Shown one piece after another: positions 1-5,614 of a stretch of 6,172 bases of DNA. Under the pieces are notes generated by a model that worked only from the letters and a program-made list of their open reading frames with translations, did not search any database and was not told the origin of the DNA. This stretch comes from Solobacterium sp. (GTDB taxonomy: Bacteria; Bacillota_I; Bacilli_A; Erysipelotrichales; Erysipelotrichaceae). The DNA lies in contig JAFOLE010000233.1 in the NCBI GenBank assembly GCA_017419465.1, forward strand, positions 1-6,172, given 5' to 3'. The position numbers were made by a program, and so were the translations under genes. Numbering within the stretch: the stretch's first letter is position 1; each line of letters starts with the position of its first letter.

Positions 1-114
1 CTCCTTCAGAACGGCATTCTTACCAAGGATGATTACATCTGGATGACCGAATTTGAAAACTGGATGCTGATCGGGAATTCCATTTACAGCTACTATCTTG
101 AAAAAACACTTTAA
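1..114 (+). CDS. 3' end of an unidentified protein gene (partial)
   Basis: The frame is open from the first base and ends in TAA at 112-114, giving the last 37 residues of a protein that starts upstream of the window. The tail is rich in aromatic residues (two Trp, four Tyr, one Phe) and reads like the end of a soluble or peripheral protein. It contains DDYIWMTEFENWM and ends in YYLEKTL. I do not recognise the family. A hairpin with a short T-run follows within ten bases, which supports a true gene end. Nothing can be said about function from this fragment. Confidence 0.6.
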   Translation, partial: LLQNGILTKDDYIWMTEFENWMLIGNSIYSYYLEKTL

Positions 115-122
115 TTACAGCG

Positions 123-148
123 AAGACGCCTGAAACGGGCGTCTTTCT
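123..148 (+). terminator. Rho-independent terminator-like hairpin
   Basis: The arms AAGACGCC (123-130) and GGCGTCTT (138-145) are perfect complements around a 7-base loop. The U-tract is short (TTTCT from 144). It lies just after the stop of the upstream partial gene and only five bases before the Shine-Dalgarno of the next gene. It probably ends the upstream transcript. Because the tract is weak and I see no clear promoter in the 49-base gap, partial readthrough into the MYG1-family gene is possible. Confidence 0.65.
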
Positions 149-163
149 GGTCGGAGGCACAGT

Positions 164-1132
164 ATGAGAAAGAAACTGAATCTGTATACGCATGACGGAC
201 AGTTCCATGCGGATGAGGTATTTGCGACCGCAATGTTTTCCCTGATGGCAGAGGAAATCAATGTTGTGCGGGGCGGGGATACCGAAATTCCGGAAAACAC
301 GGACGAATGGATCGTTTATGACATCGGTGGCGGAGAACTGGACCATCATACGCCCGAAAACAAGGAAGCCAACGGCACGCATCCCGGAACGAACATTCCC
401 TATGCGGCGTGCGGTCTTGTCTGGCGGAAGTACGGACCGGAAATTCTCGAAGCACTGGATTGTGAGGAAAGTTATATTGAGCGGGTAATGACCCGGCTTG
501 AGCGGACACTGATCCTCGGCATTGACGCCAGGGACAATGAATTCAATCCGGTGAATGCAGTGTTTGAAGGCATCCCGAATCTTACCGATCCGCAGAAAGA
601 AGAGATTCTGCGTGCTGCCCGGAACAGTCTTACCGTTACGGATATCATCAAGGATTTCAATCCGACCTGGAATTCCGATCTCGATCCGTATGAATGCTTT
701 CTGGATGCCGTCTCCTTCGCAAAGGATATTCTGCTCAACCGTATTTACAGCATCATGTCGAGCATCGATGCACGGGACTTCGTCCTGCGGGCAATTGACT
801 ATTCCGCAAACCACATCATGATCATGGACCGGTTTGCGCCATGGGAAGGTGTCCTGTACGGACAGAAAAGCAATCCCAAGGCGAATGACATCTGGTATGC
901 GATTTATCCTGCCGCAAGGGGCGGATGGAATCTGCAGTGTGCCAGAATGAGCTCGGAAGACCGCAATACGTTCCGTCATCCGCTGCCAAAGGAATGGCTT
1001 GGTCTGCGCGGTGAGGAACTGCAGAAGGTGACCGGCGTTCCGACGGCGCAGTTCTGCCATGTGTCAGGGTTTCTGTGCGGTGCGGATACGGAAGAAGACA
1101 TTCTCGATCTTGCGCGCATGGCATGTGAATAA
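164..1132 (+). CDS. MYG1/UPF0160-family DHH-type metal-dependent phosphohydrolase
   Basis: The 322-residue product matches the MYG1 (UPF0160) family, related to DHH phosphoesterases; eukaryotic MYG1 is described as a 3'-5' RNA exonuclease. Visible hallmarks are the N-terminal metal-site motif THDGQFHADE (residues 9-18), an Asp in VYDIGG (D53), the DHH triad (60-62), AACGLVWRKYG (81-91), and GIDARDN (119-125). The family's C-terminal signature PLPKEWLGLRGEEL lies at 273-286, followed by a conserved FCHVSGF stretch (297-303). Length is normal for the family. The start is set by GGAGG at 153-157, six bases before the ATG. The bacterial substrate is not established. No signal peptide or membrane segment is seen, so it is probably cytosolic. 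It converges on the ribokinase gene, so the two are transcribed separately. Family assignment is firm; the exact reaction is inference. Confidence 0.9.
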   Translation: MRKKLNLYTHDGQFHADEVFATAMFSLMAEEINVVRGGDTEIPENTDEWIVYDIGGGELDHHTPENKEANGTHPGTNIPYAACGLVWRKYGPEILEALDCEESYIERVMTRLERTLILGIDARDNEFNPVNAVFEGIPNLTDPQKEEILRAARNSLTVTDIIKDFNPTWNSDLDPYECFLDAVSFAKDILLNRIYSIMSSIDARDFVLRAIDYSANHIMIMDRFAPWEGVLYGQKSNPKANDIWYAIYPAARGGWNLQCARMSSEDRNTFRHPLPKEWLGLRGEELQKVTGVPTAQFCHVSGFLCGADTEEDILDLARMACE

Positions 1133-1155
1133 AAAAAGGAGGCACGAAGCCTCCT
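1131..1155 (-). terminator. Intrinsic terminator of the ribokinase gene
   Basis: Read on the minus strand, this is AGGAGGC (1155-1149), a five-base loop TTCGT, GCCTCCT (1143-1137), then a run of seven T (1137-1131, sharing one base with the stem). That is a textbook Rho-independent terminator starting 13 bases after the ribokinase stop codon. The T-run is templated by the A-tract that overlaps the TAA stop of the convergent MYG1-family gene. In the plus direction the hairpin lacks a T-tract, so it should act mainly on minus-strand transcripts. Confidence 0.88.
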
Positions 1156-1168
1156 GTACGATATGGAC

Positions 1169-2053
1169 TCAGGACAGAGACGCGAGTACTTCCTTCATTT
1201 CGGGAACGGAAGAGCTTGCGCCTTTTCTTGTGACGGAAATGGATGCGGCTTTGGACGCAAGGCGGAGTGCATCCTGTACGGGCACGCCGTCCGCCAGGGA
1301 ACCGATCAGGAATCCGGTGAAGGTATCTCCGGCGCCGACCGTATCCACTGCTTCGACAGGATATGACTCCTGCGAATAGGTTCTGCCTTTATGAATGGCA
1401 ACACTGCCTTTTGAGCCGAGCGTAATCACAATCATCGCATTGGGATAGCGCTTCGCAAGATCACTCAGCGGATCCTTTGCATAATCACTGAGCACAGCCG
1501 CTTCATCTTCATTCAGCAGGAAAAGATTCACATAGCCAAGCGGCATCTTCAGCACCGACTCATTCATCGGGGAAGGATTCAGTGCGATGATCATTCCGAT
1601 ATCATGCGCGCGTTCAATCAGATACGGCAGTTCGGAGATTTCATTCTGCAGAATCAGCCAGTCGCCCCGTACAAAGCGGGAGAGCACGTCGTCAATGTGC
1701 TCACGTGTGATTGCCTGATTGGCGCCGCCGTCCAGGACAATGCAGTTTTCGCCGGACGGAGTGACCTGAATAAAGGCACTTCCGCTTGGGGTATCTTCCA
1801 GGATACGGACAAACTCCGTGCTTACGCCTGCACTCTGCAGGGTGTCGAGCAGAATCTGACCGTCCTGCTTACCGACGGCACCCGCATGATAGACATGCGC
1901 ACCGCTTTTTGCCAGCGCAACCGACTGGTTCAGACCCTTGCCGCCGCAGGCAGTCATCCGGCTGAAGGAAGCTTCTGTTTCACCGGGTTTTACGAAATGT
2001 TCCACATGATACGTATAGTCGAGGTTCAATGATCCGAAATTCAACAGTTTCAT
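1169..2053 (-). CDS. rbsK: Ribokinase-type PfkB-family sugar kinase
   Basis: The 294-residue cytosolic enzyme belongs to the PfkB family; by overall resemblance it is a ribokinase, which phosphorylates D-ribose to ribose 5-phosphate with ATP. Visible features are the N-terminal GSLNLD with substrate-side D12, the PfkB-1 signature GGKGLNQ (37-43), the lid-region TPSGSAFIQV (88-97), ALNPSP (157-162), and NEDE as the NxxE motif (181-184). The PfkB-2 signature DTVGAGDTF (237-245) contains the catalytic base D243. Length is close to the usual 300-310. The ATG is supported by AAGGAG eight bases upstream (plus-strand 2062-2067). It is a single-gene unit, divergent from cysS and ended by its own terminator. 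No ribose transporter, RbsD or dedicated regulator is visible, so the physiological sugar is uncertain; another pentose or nucleoside-derived sugar is possible. Confidence 0.85.
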   Translation of the reverse strand: MKLLNFGSLNLDYTYHVEHFVKPGETEASFSRMTACGGKGLNQSVALAKSGAHVYHAGAVGKQDGQILLDTLQSAGVSTEFVRILEDTPSGSAFIQVTPSGENCIVLDGGANQAITREHIDDVLSRFVRGDWLILQNEISELPYLIERAHDIGMIIALNPSPMNESVLKMPLGYVNLFLLNEDEAAVLSDYAKDPLSDLAKRYPNAMIVITLGSKGSVAIHKGRTYSQESYPVEAVDTVGAGDTFTGFLIGSLADGVPVQDALRLASKAASISVTRKGASSSVPEMKEVLASLS

Positions 2054-2073
2054 GATAAAAACTCCTTAAATTC

Positions 2074-2079
2074 ATTATA
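2074..2079 (-). promoter_or_regulatory. Putative -10 box for the ribokinase gene
   Basis: The minus strand reads TATAAT here, a perfect -10 hexamer 20 bases upstream of the ribokinase ATG. No good -35 is present at 16-18 bases spacing; the best is CGCACA (2101-2096). A start point seven bases downstream would fall at the edge of the Shine-Dalgarno, giving an unusually short leader. The promoter may therefore be weak or activator-dependent, or the real one may lie elsewhere. Confidence 0.4.
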
Positions 2080-2110
2080 TCTGCCGGATTCTTTCTGTGC
2101 GAGGGAAGAT

Positions 2111-2127
2111 ACCGTTCGTTGAACGGT
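2111..2127. repeat. Perfect inverted repeat, candidate operator
   Basis: ACCGTTC (2111-2117) and GAACGGT (2121-2127) are exact complements separated by GTT. The right arm overlaps the TTGAAC -35 hexamer of the cysS promoter (2119-2124). The whole palindrome is 31 bases upstream of the ribokinase -10 box. That placement suits a regulator that represses cysS transcription or acts on both divergent genes. No binding protein is identified; a chance palindrome is possible. Confidence 0.45.
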
Positions 2128-2147
2128 GCCTGCGGTTAAGGTATAAT
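2119..2147 (+). promoter_or_regulatory. SigA-type promoter of the cysS operon
   Basis: TTGAAC (2119-2124) and a perfect TATAAT (2142-2147) are separated by 17 bases, the optimal spacing. The predicted start is near 2154, giving a leader of about 69 bases before the cysS ATG. It is the only strong plus-strand promoter seen upstream of cysS, so it likely drives cysS, mrnC and rlmB together. Confidence 0.8.
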
Positions 2148-2170
2148 TTCGATGTTTGAGTAACAGTACA

Positions 2171-2191
2171 GGGACGTCCTGCGGACGTCTC
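2171..2191 (+). promoter_or_regulatory. Hairpin in the cysS 5' leader
   Basis: GGGACGTCC (2171-2179) pairs with GGACGTCTC (2183-2191) through nine pairs including one G-U, with loop TGC. It begins about 17 bases after the predicted transcription start. The downstream sequence TTTCAC followed by an A-run is not a terminator U-tract, so it is more likely a 5' stabilising or translational element than an attenuator. The leader is too short for a canonical T-box, and I see no T-box core motif. Confidence 0.5.
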
Positions 2192-2222
2192 TTTCACAAA
2201 AAAAGCCAGAGGAGGCAGAATC

Positions 2223-3557
2223 ATGATCAGACTCTATAACACAAAGACGCTTTCGGTCGAGGAATTCAAGCCGATCAAGGAAGGCGAGGTAAGCATGTAT
2301 GTGTGCGGCCCGACCGTATACAACTTCGCGCACATCGGAAATGCGCGTCCGATGGTCGTATTTGATGTTCTGAAACGTCTGTTTGAGGCGGAGGGATACA
2401 AGGTTACCTACGTCTCCAACTTCACGGATGTCGATGACAAGATCATCAATAAGGCGGCAGAGGAAGGCGTTGGGGAAGATGTGATTGCCGAGCGCTACAT
2501 TGATGCCTATCAGGCAGTGCGCAGCCAGCTGAATACCGAGCTGCCGGATATCACGCCGCGTGTTACGGAAACCATGGATCAGATCATCGAGTTCATCGAT
2601 GAACTGGTAAAGAGCGGACACGCCTATGTAGTCAACGGCGATGTCTACTTCGCGGTAGACAGTGTTCCGACCTACGGTGAAATCTCTCACCAGCATCTTG
2701 ATGACCTTGAGGCCGGTGCCCGTATTGAAGAGAATGATCAGAAGAAGAATCCGTTCGACTTTGCGCTCTGGAAGAAGACCGACAAGGGAATCAAGTGGAA
2801 CTCTCCGTGGGGCGAAGGACGTCCGGGATGGCATACCGAATGTGTTGTCATGATCAACAACAACCTCGGACCGAAGATCGATATTCACGGCGGCGGAATG
2901 GACCTCCGTTTCCCGCACCATGAAAATGAGGCAGCCCAGCAGGAAGCACTTCACCACAATTCGCTTGCCAACTACTGGATTCATAACGCGATGGTCAACA
3001 TCAACGGCGAGAAGATGTCCAAGTCCCTCGGCAATACGCTCTGGGCGAAGGATGTCGTGGAAAAGCTCGGCACAAATCTGACCCGCTGGCTGATGTCTTC
3101 CGTGCATTACCGCAAGGAACTCAACTTCTCCGATGAGACGATTGAAACGGCACGGAAAGAACTCGACAAGGTCATGACACCGGTCCGTCAGGCAATGATT
3201 AAATCCGCGCTTGCCGGAGAGGATATCTCCGGTATGTGCGATGAAGCCGCATACCGTGAATTCCTTGATCAGCTGGATGATGACATGAACACACCGAACG
3301 CATACACCGTGATCTTTGAGACCGTCAAGAAGCTCAACACTTCACTGCGTCAGCGTGAGATCGACTGGAATACTGCGGGAGCTGCCTGCGGTGCAGTTGT
3401 GAAGATGCTGGGAGTGCTCGGCATCACCGTTCCTGTGATCACCGTCACCGATGAAGACCGGGAACTCTTCGCAAGATGGAATGCGGCCAAAGCCGCAAAG
3501 GACTTTGCGGCAGCGGATGAATGCCGCGCAAAGCTGATTGAGAAAGGCCTGATCTGA
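2223..3557 (+). CDS. cysS: Cysteinyl-tRNA synthetase
   Basis: This class I aminoacyl-tRNA synthetase charges tRNA-Cys with cysteine using ATP in the cytosol. The 444-residue product shows the expected parts: N-terminal YVCGPTVYNFAHIGN with zinc ligand C28 and the HIGH-type motif at 37-40. The remaining zinc ligands are C207 in GWHTEC, H232 and E236 in FPHHENE. KMSKS lies at 264-268. The offset from the E. coli enzyme is a constant two residues, so the catalytic core is intact. A helical C-terminal domain follows. The protein ends at EKGLI and lacks the short tail resembling DTPQGTRW that usually closes CysRS, making it slightly short (B. subtilis about 466). The ATG is set by GGAGG (2211-2215), seven bases upstream. 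Its TGA overlaps the mrnC ATG by one base, so the two are coupled. Confidence 0.97.
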   Translation: MIRLYNTKTLSVEEFKPIKEGEVSMYVCGPTVYNFAHIGNARPMVVFDVLKRLFEAEGYKVTYVSNFTDVDDKIINKAAEEGVGEDVIAERYIDAYQAVRSQLNTELPDITPRVTETMDQIIEFIDELVKSGHAYVVNGDVYFAVDSVPTYGEISHQHLDDLEAGARIEENDQKKNPFDFALWKKTDKGIKWNSPWGEGRPGWHTECVVMINNNLGPKIDIHGGGMDLRFPHHENEAAQQEALHHNSLANYWIHNAMVNINGEKMSKSLGNTLWAKDVVEKLGTNLTRWLMSSVHYRKELNFSDETIETARKELDKVMTPVRQAMIKSALAGEDISGMCDEAAYREFLDQLDDDMNTPNAYTVIFETVKKLNTSLRQREIDWNTAGAACGAVVKMLGVLGITVPVITVTDEDRELFARWNAAKAAKDFAAADECRAKLIEKGLI

Positions 3558-3943
3558 TGCGTCCGGATGAACATTCCGGAAGAACGCTCGCCTATCTCGG
3601 CGATGCGGTATGGTCCCTCAAAGCCCGCGAGTATCTGATTGACAGGGGATACGGAACCGGGCGGCAGCTTCAGTCCAAAACAATCAAGCTCGTCAGTGCG
3701 AAAGCACAGGCAAAGGTATATGACACCCTGCATGAAGAAGGCTGGTTTACGGAACAGGAAGAGGAGATCTTCCGCCGCGGCCGCAACGACAATGCGGGTT
3801 CTGTCCCGAATCACACCGATGTGCTGACCTATCGCCGGTCCACCGGAATTGAGGCGGTCATCGGATGGCTTCGGCTGGAAGGAAACGATGCACGGATTGA
3901 TGAACTGTTCATGCGTGCGACAGAAATTACAGGAGTAATATGA
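3557..3943 (+). CDS. mrnC: Mini-ribonuclease III
   Basis: This 128-residue protein is the stand-alone RNase III catalytic domain without a double-stranded RNA-binding domain. In B. subtilis Mini-III matures the ends of 23S rRNA as a homodimer. The catalytic Asp lies in AYLGDAVW (D16) and the catalytic Glu in STGIEAVIGWL (E99). Their spacing matches D23 and E106 of the B. subtilis enzyme as I recall it. SAKAQAKV and the RRGRN...HTDVLTYR segment are also family hallmarks. It is somewhat shorter than the B. subtilis protein (143), mainly at the ends. The ATG overlaps the cysS stop in TGATG, with AAAGG (3543-3547) as a modest Shine-Dalgarno. It overlaps rlmB at its own stop. Neighbour rlmB modifies the same 23S rRNA, which fits a shared role in ribosome assembly. 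Confidence 0.95.
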   Translation: MRPDEHSGRTLAYLGDAVWSLKAREYLIDRGYGTGRQLQSKTIKLVSAKAQAKVYDTLHEEGWFTEQEEEIFRRGRNDNAGSVPNHTDVLTYRRSTGIEAVIGWLRLEGNDARIDELFMRATEITGVI

Positions 3944-4656
3944 CACAGATATTGTACGGAAGACAGGTTGTCCGTCAGGTGCTGAAGGAAAACCGCAAGG
4001 TTCGCAAACTGTACCTGCAGTCCCCGATGCCGGAACTGGAAGCGCTGGCGAAGAAAGCCGGTGTTCCGGTGGTGCTTACGGACCGGAAAAAACTGAACCG
4101 GATCACCGAGAGTGAACATCATCAGGGCGTTGCGGTGGAAATCGAACCGTATGAAACCGTCTCGCTGGATGAACTGATCCGCGGAAAAAAAGGACAGTAC
4201 GGATTCCTCATCATGCTGGATGAACTGGAAGATCCGCATAACCTCGGTGCCGTGCTGCGTACCGCAGATGCGGTCAATGCCGACGGCGTGATTATCAAGA
4301 AGACCCACAGCGCGGGCCTGACCCCCACGGTCGCAAAGGTCAGCGCAGGCGCCATTGATACGGTAAAGGTGGCGGCGGTCACCAACCTGACCAATGCATG
4401 CAAGGAACTCAAGAAACAGGGTTACTGGATCGTCGGCGCCGATATGGACGGTGTGGACTACCGGACGCTGAACTACGACTTTCATGCCGTGCTTGTCATC
4501 GGAAATGAAGGAAAAGGCATCTCCCGTCTGGTACGGGAAAACTGCGATCACATCGTCAGTCTGCCGATGCGGGGAACGATCTCTTCCCTGAACGCTTCGG
4601 TATCTGCCGGCATCCTGATGTACGGCATCGACGCAAAGCGCAATCCGATTCAGTGA
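3940..4656 (+). CDS. rlmB: 23S rRNA 2'-O-ribose methyltransferase (TrmH/SpoU family, RlmB-type)
   Basis: The 238-residue protein is a SPOUT methyltransferase using S-adenosylmethionine; the RlmB subgroup methylates the ribose of G2251 (E. coli numbering) in 23S rRNA. An N-terminal substrate-binding domain begins ILYGRQVV and contains HHQGVAVE (60-67). SPOUT motif 1 is LDELEDPHNLGAVLRTADA (93-111), with N101 and R107. Motif 2 is VIGNEGKGIS (186-195) with E190. Motif 3 is LPMRGTISSLNASVSAG (208-224) with N218, forming the trefoil knot. The start ATG overlaps the mrnC stop in ATGA, with AGGAG (3931-3935) only four bases upstream, so coupling probably helps initiation. It is the last gene of the operon. 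The exact rRNA target is inferred from family and synteny; another TrmH-type target is possible. Confidence 0.92.
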   Translation: MTQILYGRQVVRQVLKENRKVRKLYLQSPMPELEALAKKAGVPVVLTDRKKLNRITESEHHQGVAVEIEPYETVSLDELIRGKKGQYGFLIMLDELEDPHNLGAVLRTADAVNADGVIIKKTHSAGLTPTVAKVSAGAIDTVKVAAVTNLTNACKELKKQGYWIVGADMDGVDYRTLNYDFHAVLVIGNEGKGISRLVRENCDHIVSLPMRGTISSLNASVSAGILMYGIDAKRNPIQ

Positions 4657-4695
4657 CAGTGCCGCTGTCCTGAACTGACACTGTAAATCATTTAT

Positions 4696-4753
4696 AAACC
4701 TCCGGAAGAAACTCCAGAATTCAACCGATTCTGAGCGCGGTCCGGAGGTTTTT
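4696..4753 (+). terminator. Nested-hairpin intrinsic terminator of the cysS-mrnC-rlmB operon
   Basis: AAACCTCCGGA (4696-4706) pairs perfectly with TCCGGAGGTTT (4741-4751), and the run of five T ends at 4753. The 34-base interior contains a second perfect stem, CAGAAT (4715-4720) with ATTCTG (4728-4733). The whole is unusually large for a simple terminator but strong. A weaker stem ACAGTG (4656-4661) with CACTGT (4679-4684) precedes it, right at the rlmB stop, without a T-run. Confidence 0.85.
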
Positions 4754-4792
4754 GAATGCCGTGTTTTCACGCGCTGTGCAGTGTCTTTTTGG

Positions 4793-4878
4793 TTATTCAC
4801 ATACGCTGTGGACGGGCTGTGCATGAATTGGGTACAAATCCGAACAACTTGTTGAGAGACCGGAAAACATGTGGAAAA
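4793..4878. promoter_or_regulatory. Cluster of DnaA-box-like sequences upstream of the sigma factor gene
   Basis: TTATTCACA at 4793-4801 is an exact match to the DnaA-box consensus TTWTNCACA. On the opposite strand TTTTCCACA (4878-4870) also matches it, TCATGCACA (4826-4818) differs at one position, and 4815-4807 keeps only TCCACA. Two GCTGTG copies (4806-4811 region and 11 bases further on) repeat at one helical turn. No protein gene is supported in the 4657-4942 gap, and no clear SigA promoter for the sigma gene was found; TAGAGT at 4898-4903, preceded by TGC, is a weak extended -10 candidate without a -35. DnaA binding is inference. Confidence 0.3.
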
Positions 4879-4942
4879 AACACCGCCGGATGGATGCTAG
4901 AGTGTTACTGCATTCAAAGCAAAACATCAGGAGGTGAATGAA

Positions 4943-5590
4943 ATGGCGGCAAATACATATGAACTTCTGTATATGATCCGCATGAAGAACGCGGAAGCGA
5001 TGGAGGAACTGTTTGAGGTATTCCGCCGCTGCATTGACGCGGAGATCGCAGTGCAGATCTCCAGGTATCAGGTACTGCGTACATTCCGTGACGATCTGAC
5101 GATTGAGGGACAGGTTGGAATCGTGCATGCGGCGGAGTGTTACCGGGAATCCCCGGCATGCAGGTTCACGTCGTTTGCGACCATTGTTATACATCGAAGG
5201 ATCCGGCAGGCCGCAAAGCATTTCCGGCTTGCGGCGGCGGAACACGGACTGAACCCGCTGTCACTGGATCTGAGTGATACGGATATGAGCGCAGGATTCA
5301 CCAACCTTATTCCGACGAAGGACAGACTCAGTGATCCGGAGTTCCATCTTTACTACAACGAGGCAAAGCGGCGGATGAAGCGTGCCGTACGGAAACTGAA
5401 CCCGATGGAGCGCAAAGTTCTGTATACCTGGACCGAAGGCGGCAGCTATGTGATGAAGGCAGAGCGGCTTGGAATGACATACCGGCAATATGAGGGAAAA
5501 CTCGGCCGCATCAAGCGTAAGGTGCTTGCGGCGGTAAATGATGACGTTGTTTCAAAATCCATGCGGGAAATGACATCGGCTGTTCTATAA
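4943..5590 (+). CDS. sigH: SigH-like sigma-70-family RNA polymerase sigma factor
   Basis: The 215-residue protein has the two-domain layout of SigH-type alternative sigma factors. Region 2 spans about residues 15-95. It includes DDLTIEGQVGIVHAAECYR (50-68), equivalent to the core-binding DIVQEGMIGL stretch of B. subtilis SigH, and the -10 recognition part FTSFATIVIHRRIRQAAK (75-92). Region 4, about 140-195, contains KLNPMERKVLYTW and a helix-turn-helix ending GRIKRKVL for -35 binding. Length matches SigH (218). An in-frame GTG at 4934 lies inside the AGGAGG (4929-4934), so the ATG at 4943, eight bases after it, is the real start. It follows rlmB, the sigH position in Bacillota, though yacP is missing. 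The sequence is divergent, so its regulon (competence, stress or other) cannot be read from here. A kinase gene follows 24 bases downstream. Confidence 0.82.
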   Translation: MAANTYELLYMIRMKNAEAMEELFEVFRRCIDAEIAVQISRYQVLRTFRDDLTIEGQVGIVHAAECYRESPACRFTSFATIVIHRRIRQAAKHFRLAAAEHGLNPLSLDLSDTDMSAGFTNLIPTKDRLSDPEFHLYYNEAKRRMKRAVRKLNPMERKVLYTWTEGGSYVMKAERLGMTYRQYEGKLGRIKRKVLAAVNDDVVSKSMREMTSAVL

Positions 5591-5614
5591 TGTGCGTGTT
5601 AAGGAGACATGCAT

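Noticed and set aside
20..1060. Long open frame of 346 codons on the minus strand, antisense to the MYG1-family gene
   Set aside because: It is a shadow frame: the plus-strand frame carries clear family motifs and a good Shine-Dalgarno, and the minus translation resembles nothing.
2171..2191. Leader hairpin as a transcription attenuator
   Set aside because: There is no U-tract after the stem and no visible alternative antiterminator pairing.
2136..3107. 323-codon minus-strand frame opposite cysS
   Set aside because: It overlaps the fully recognisable CysRS and has no protein-like motifs.
3829..4824. 331-codon minus-strand frame opposite mrnC, rlmB and the terminator
   Set aside because: It runs through two well-identified genes and a terminator hairpin, and its translation has no recognisable domain.
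4849..4903. SigA promoter for the sigma gene using TTGAGA (4852-4857)
   Set aside because: No acceptable -10 lies 16-18 bases downstream, and the TAGAGT at 4898 is 40 bases away.
4756..4941. 61-codon plus-strand frame in the gap before the sigma gene
   Set aside because: Its ATG sits two bases after the terminator T-run with no Shine-Dalgarno, and the sequence shows no domain or signal peptide.
4934..4942. GTG start for the sigma factor
   Set aside because: The GTG begins on the last base of the AGGAGG Shine-Dalgarno itself, so ribosomes would use the ATG at 4943.
5609..5614. Upstream ATG for the terminal PfkB kinase
   Set aside because: Only two bases separate it from AAGGAG; the ATG at 5615 has normal spacing.
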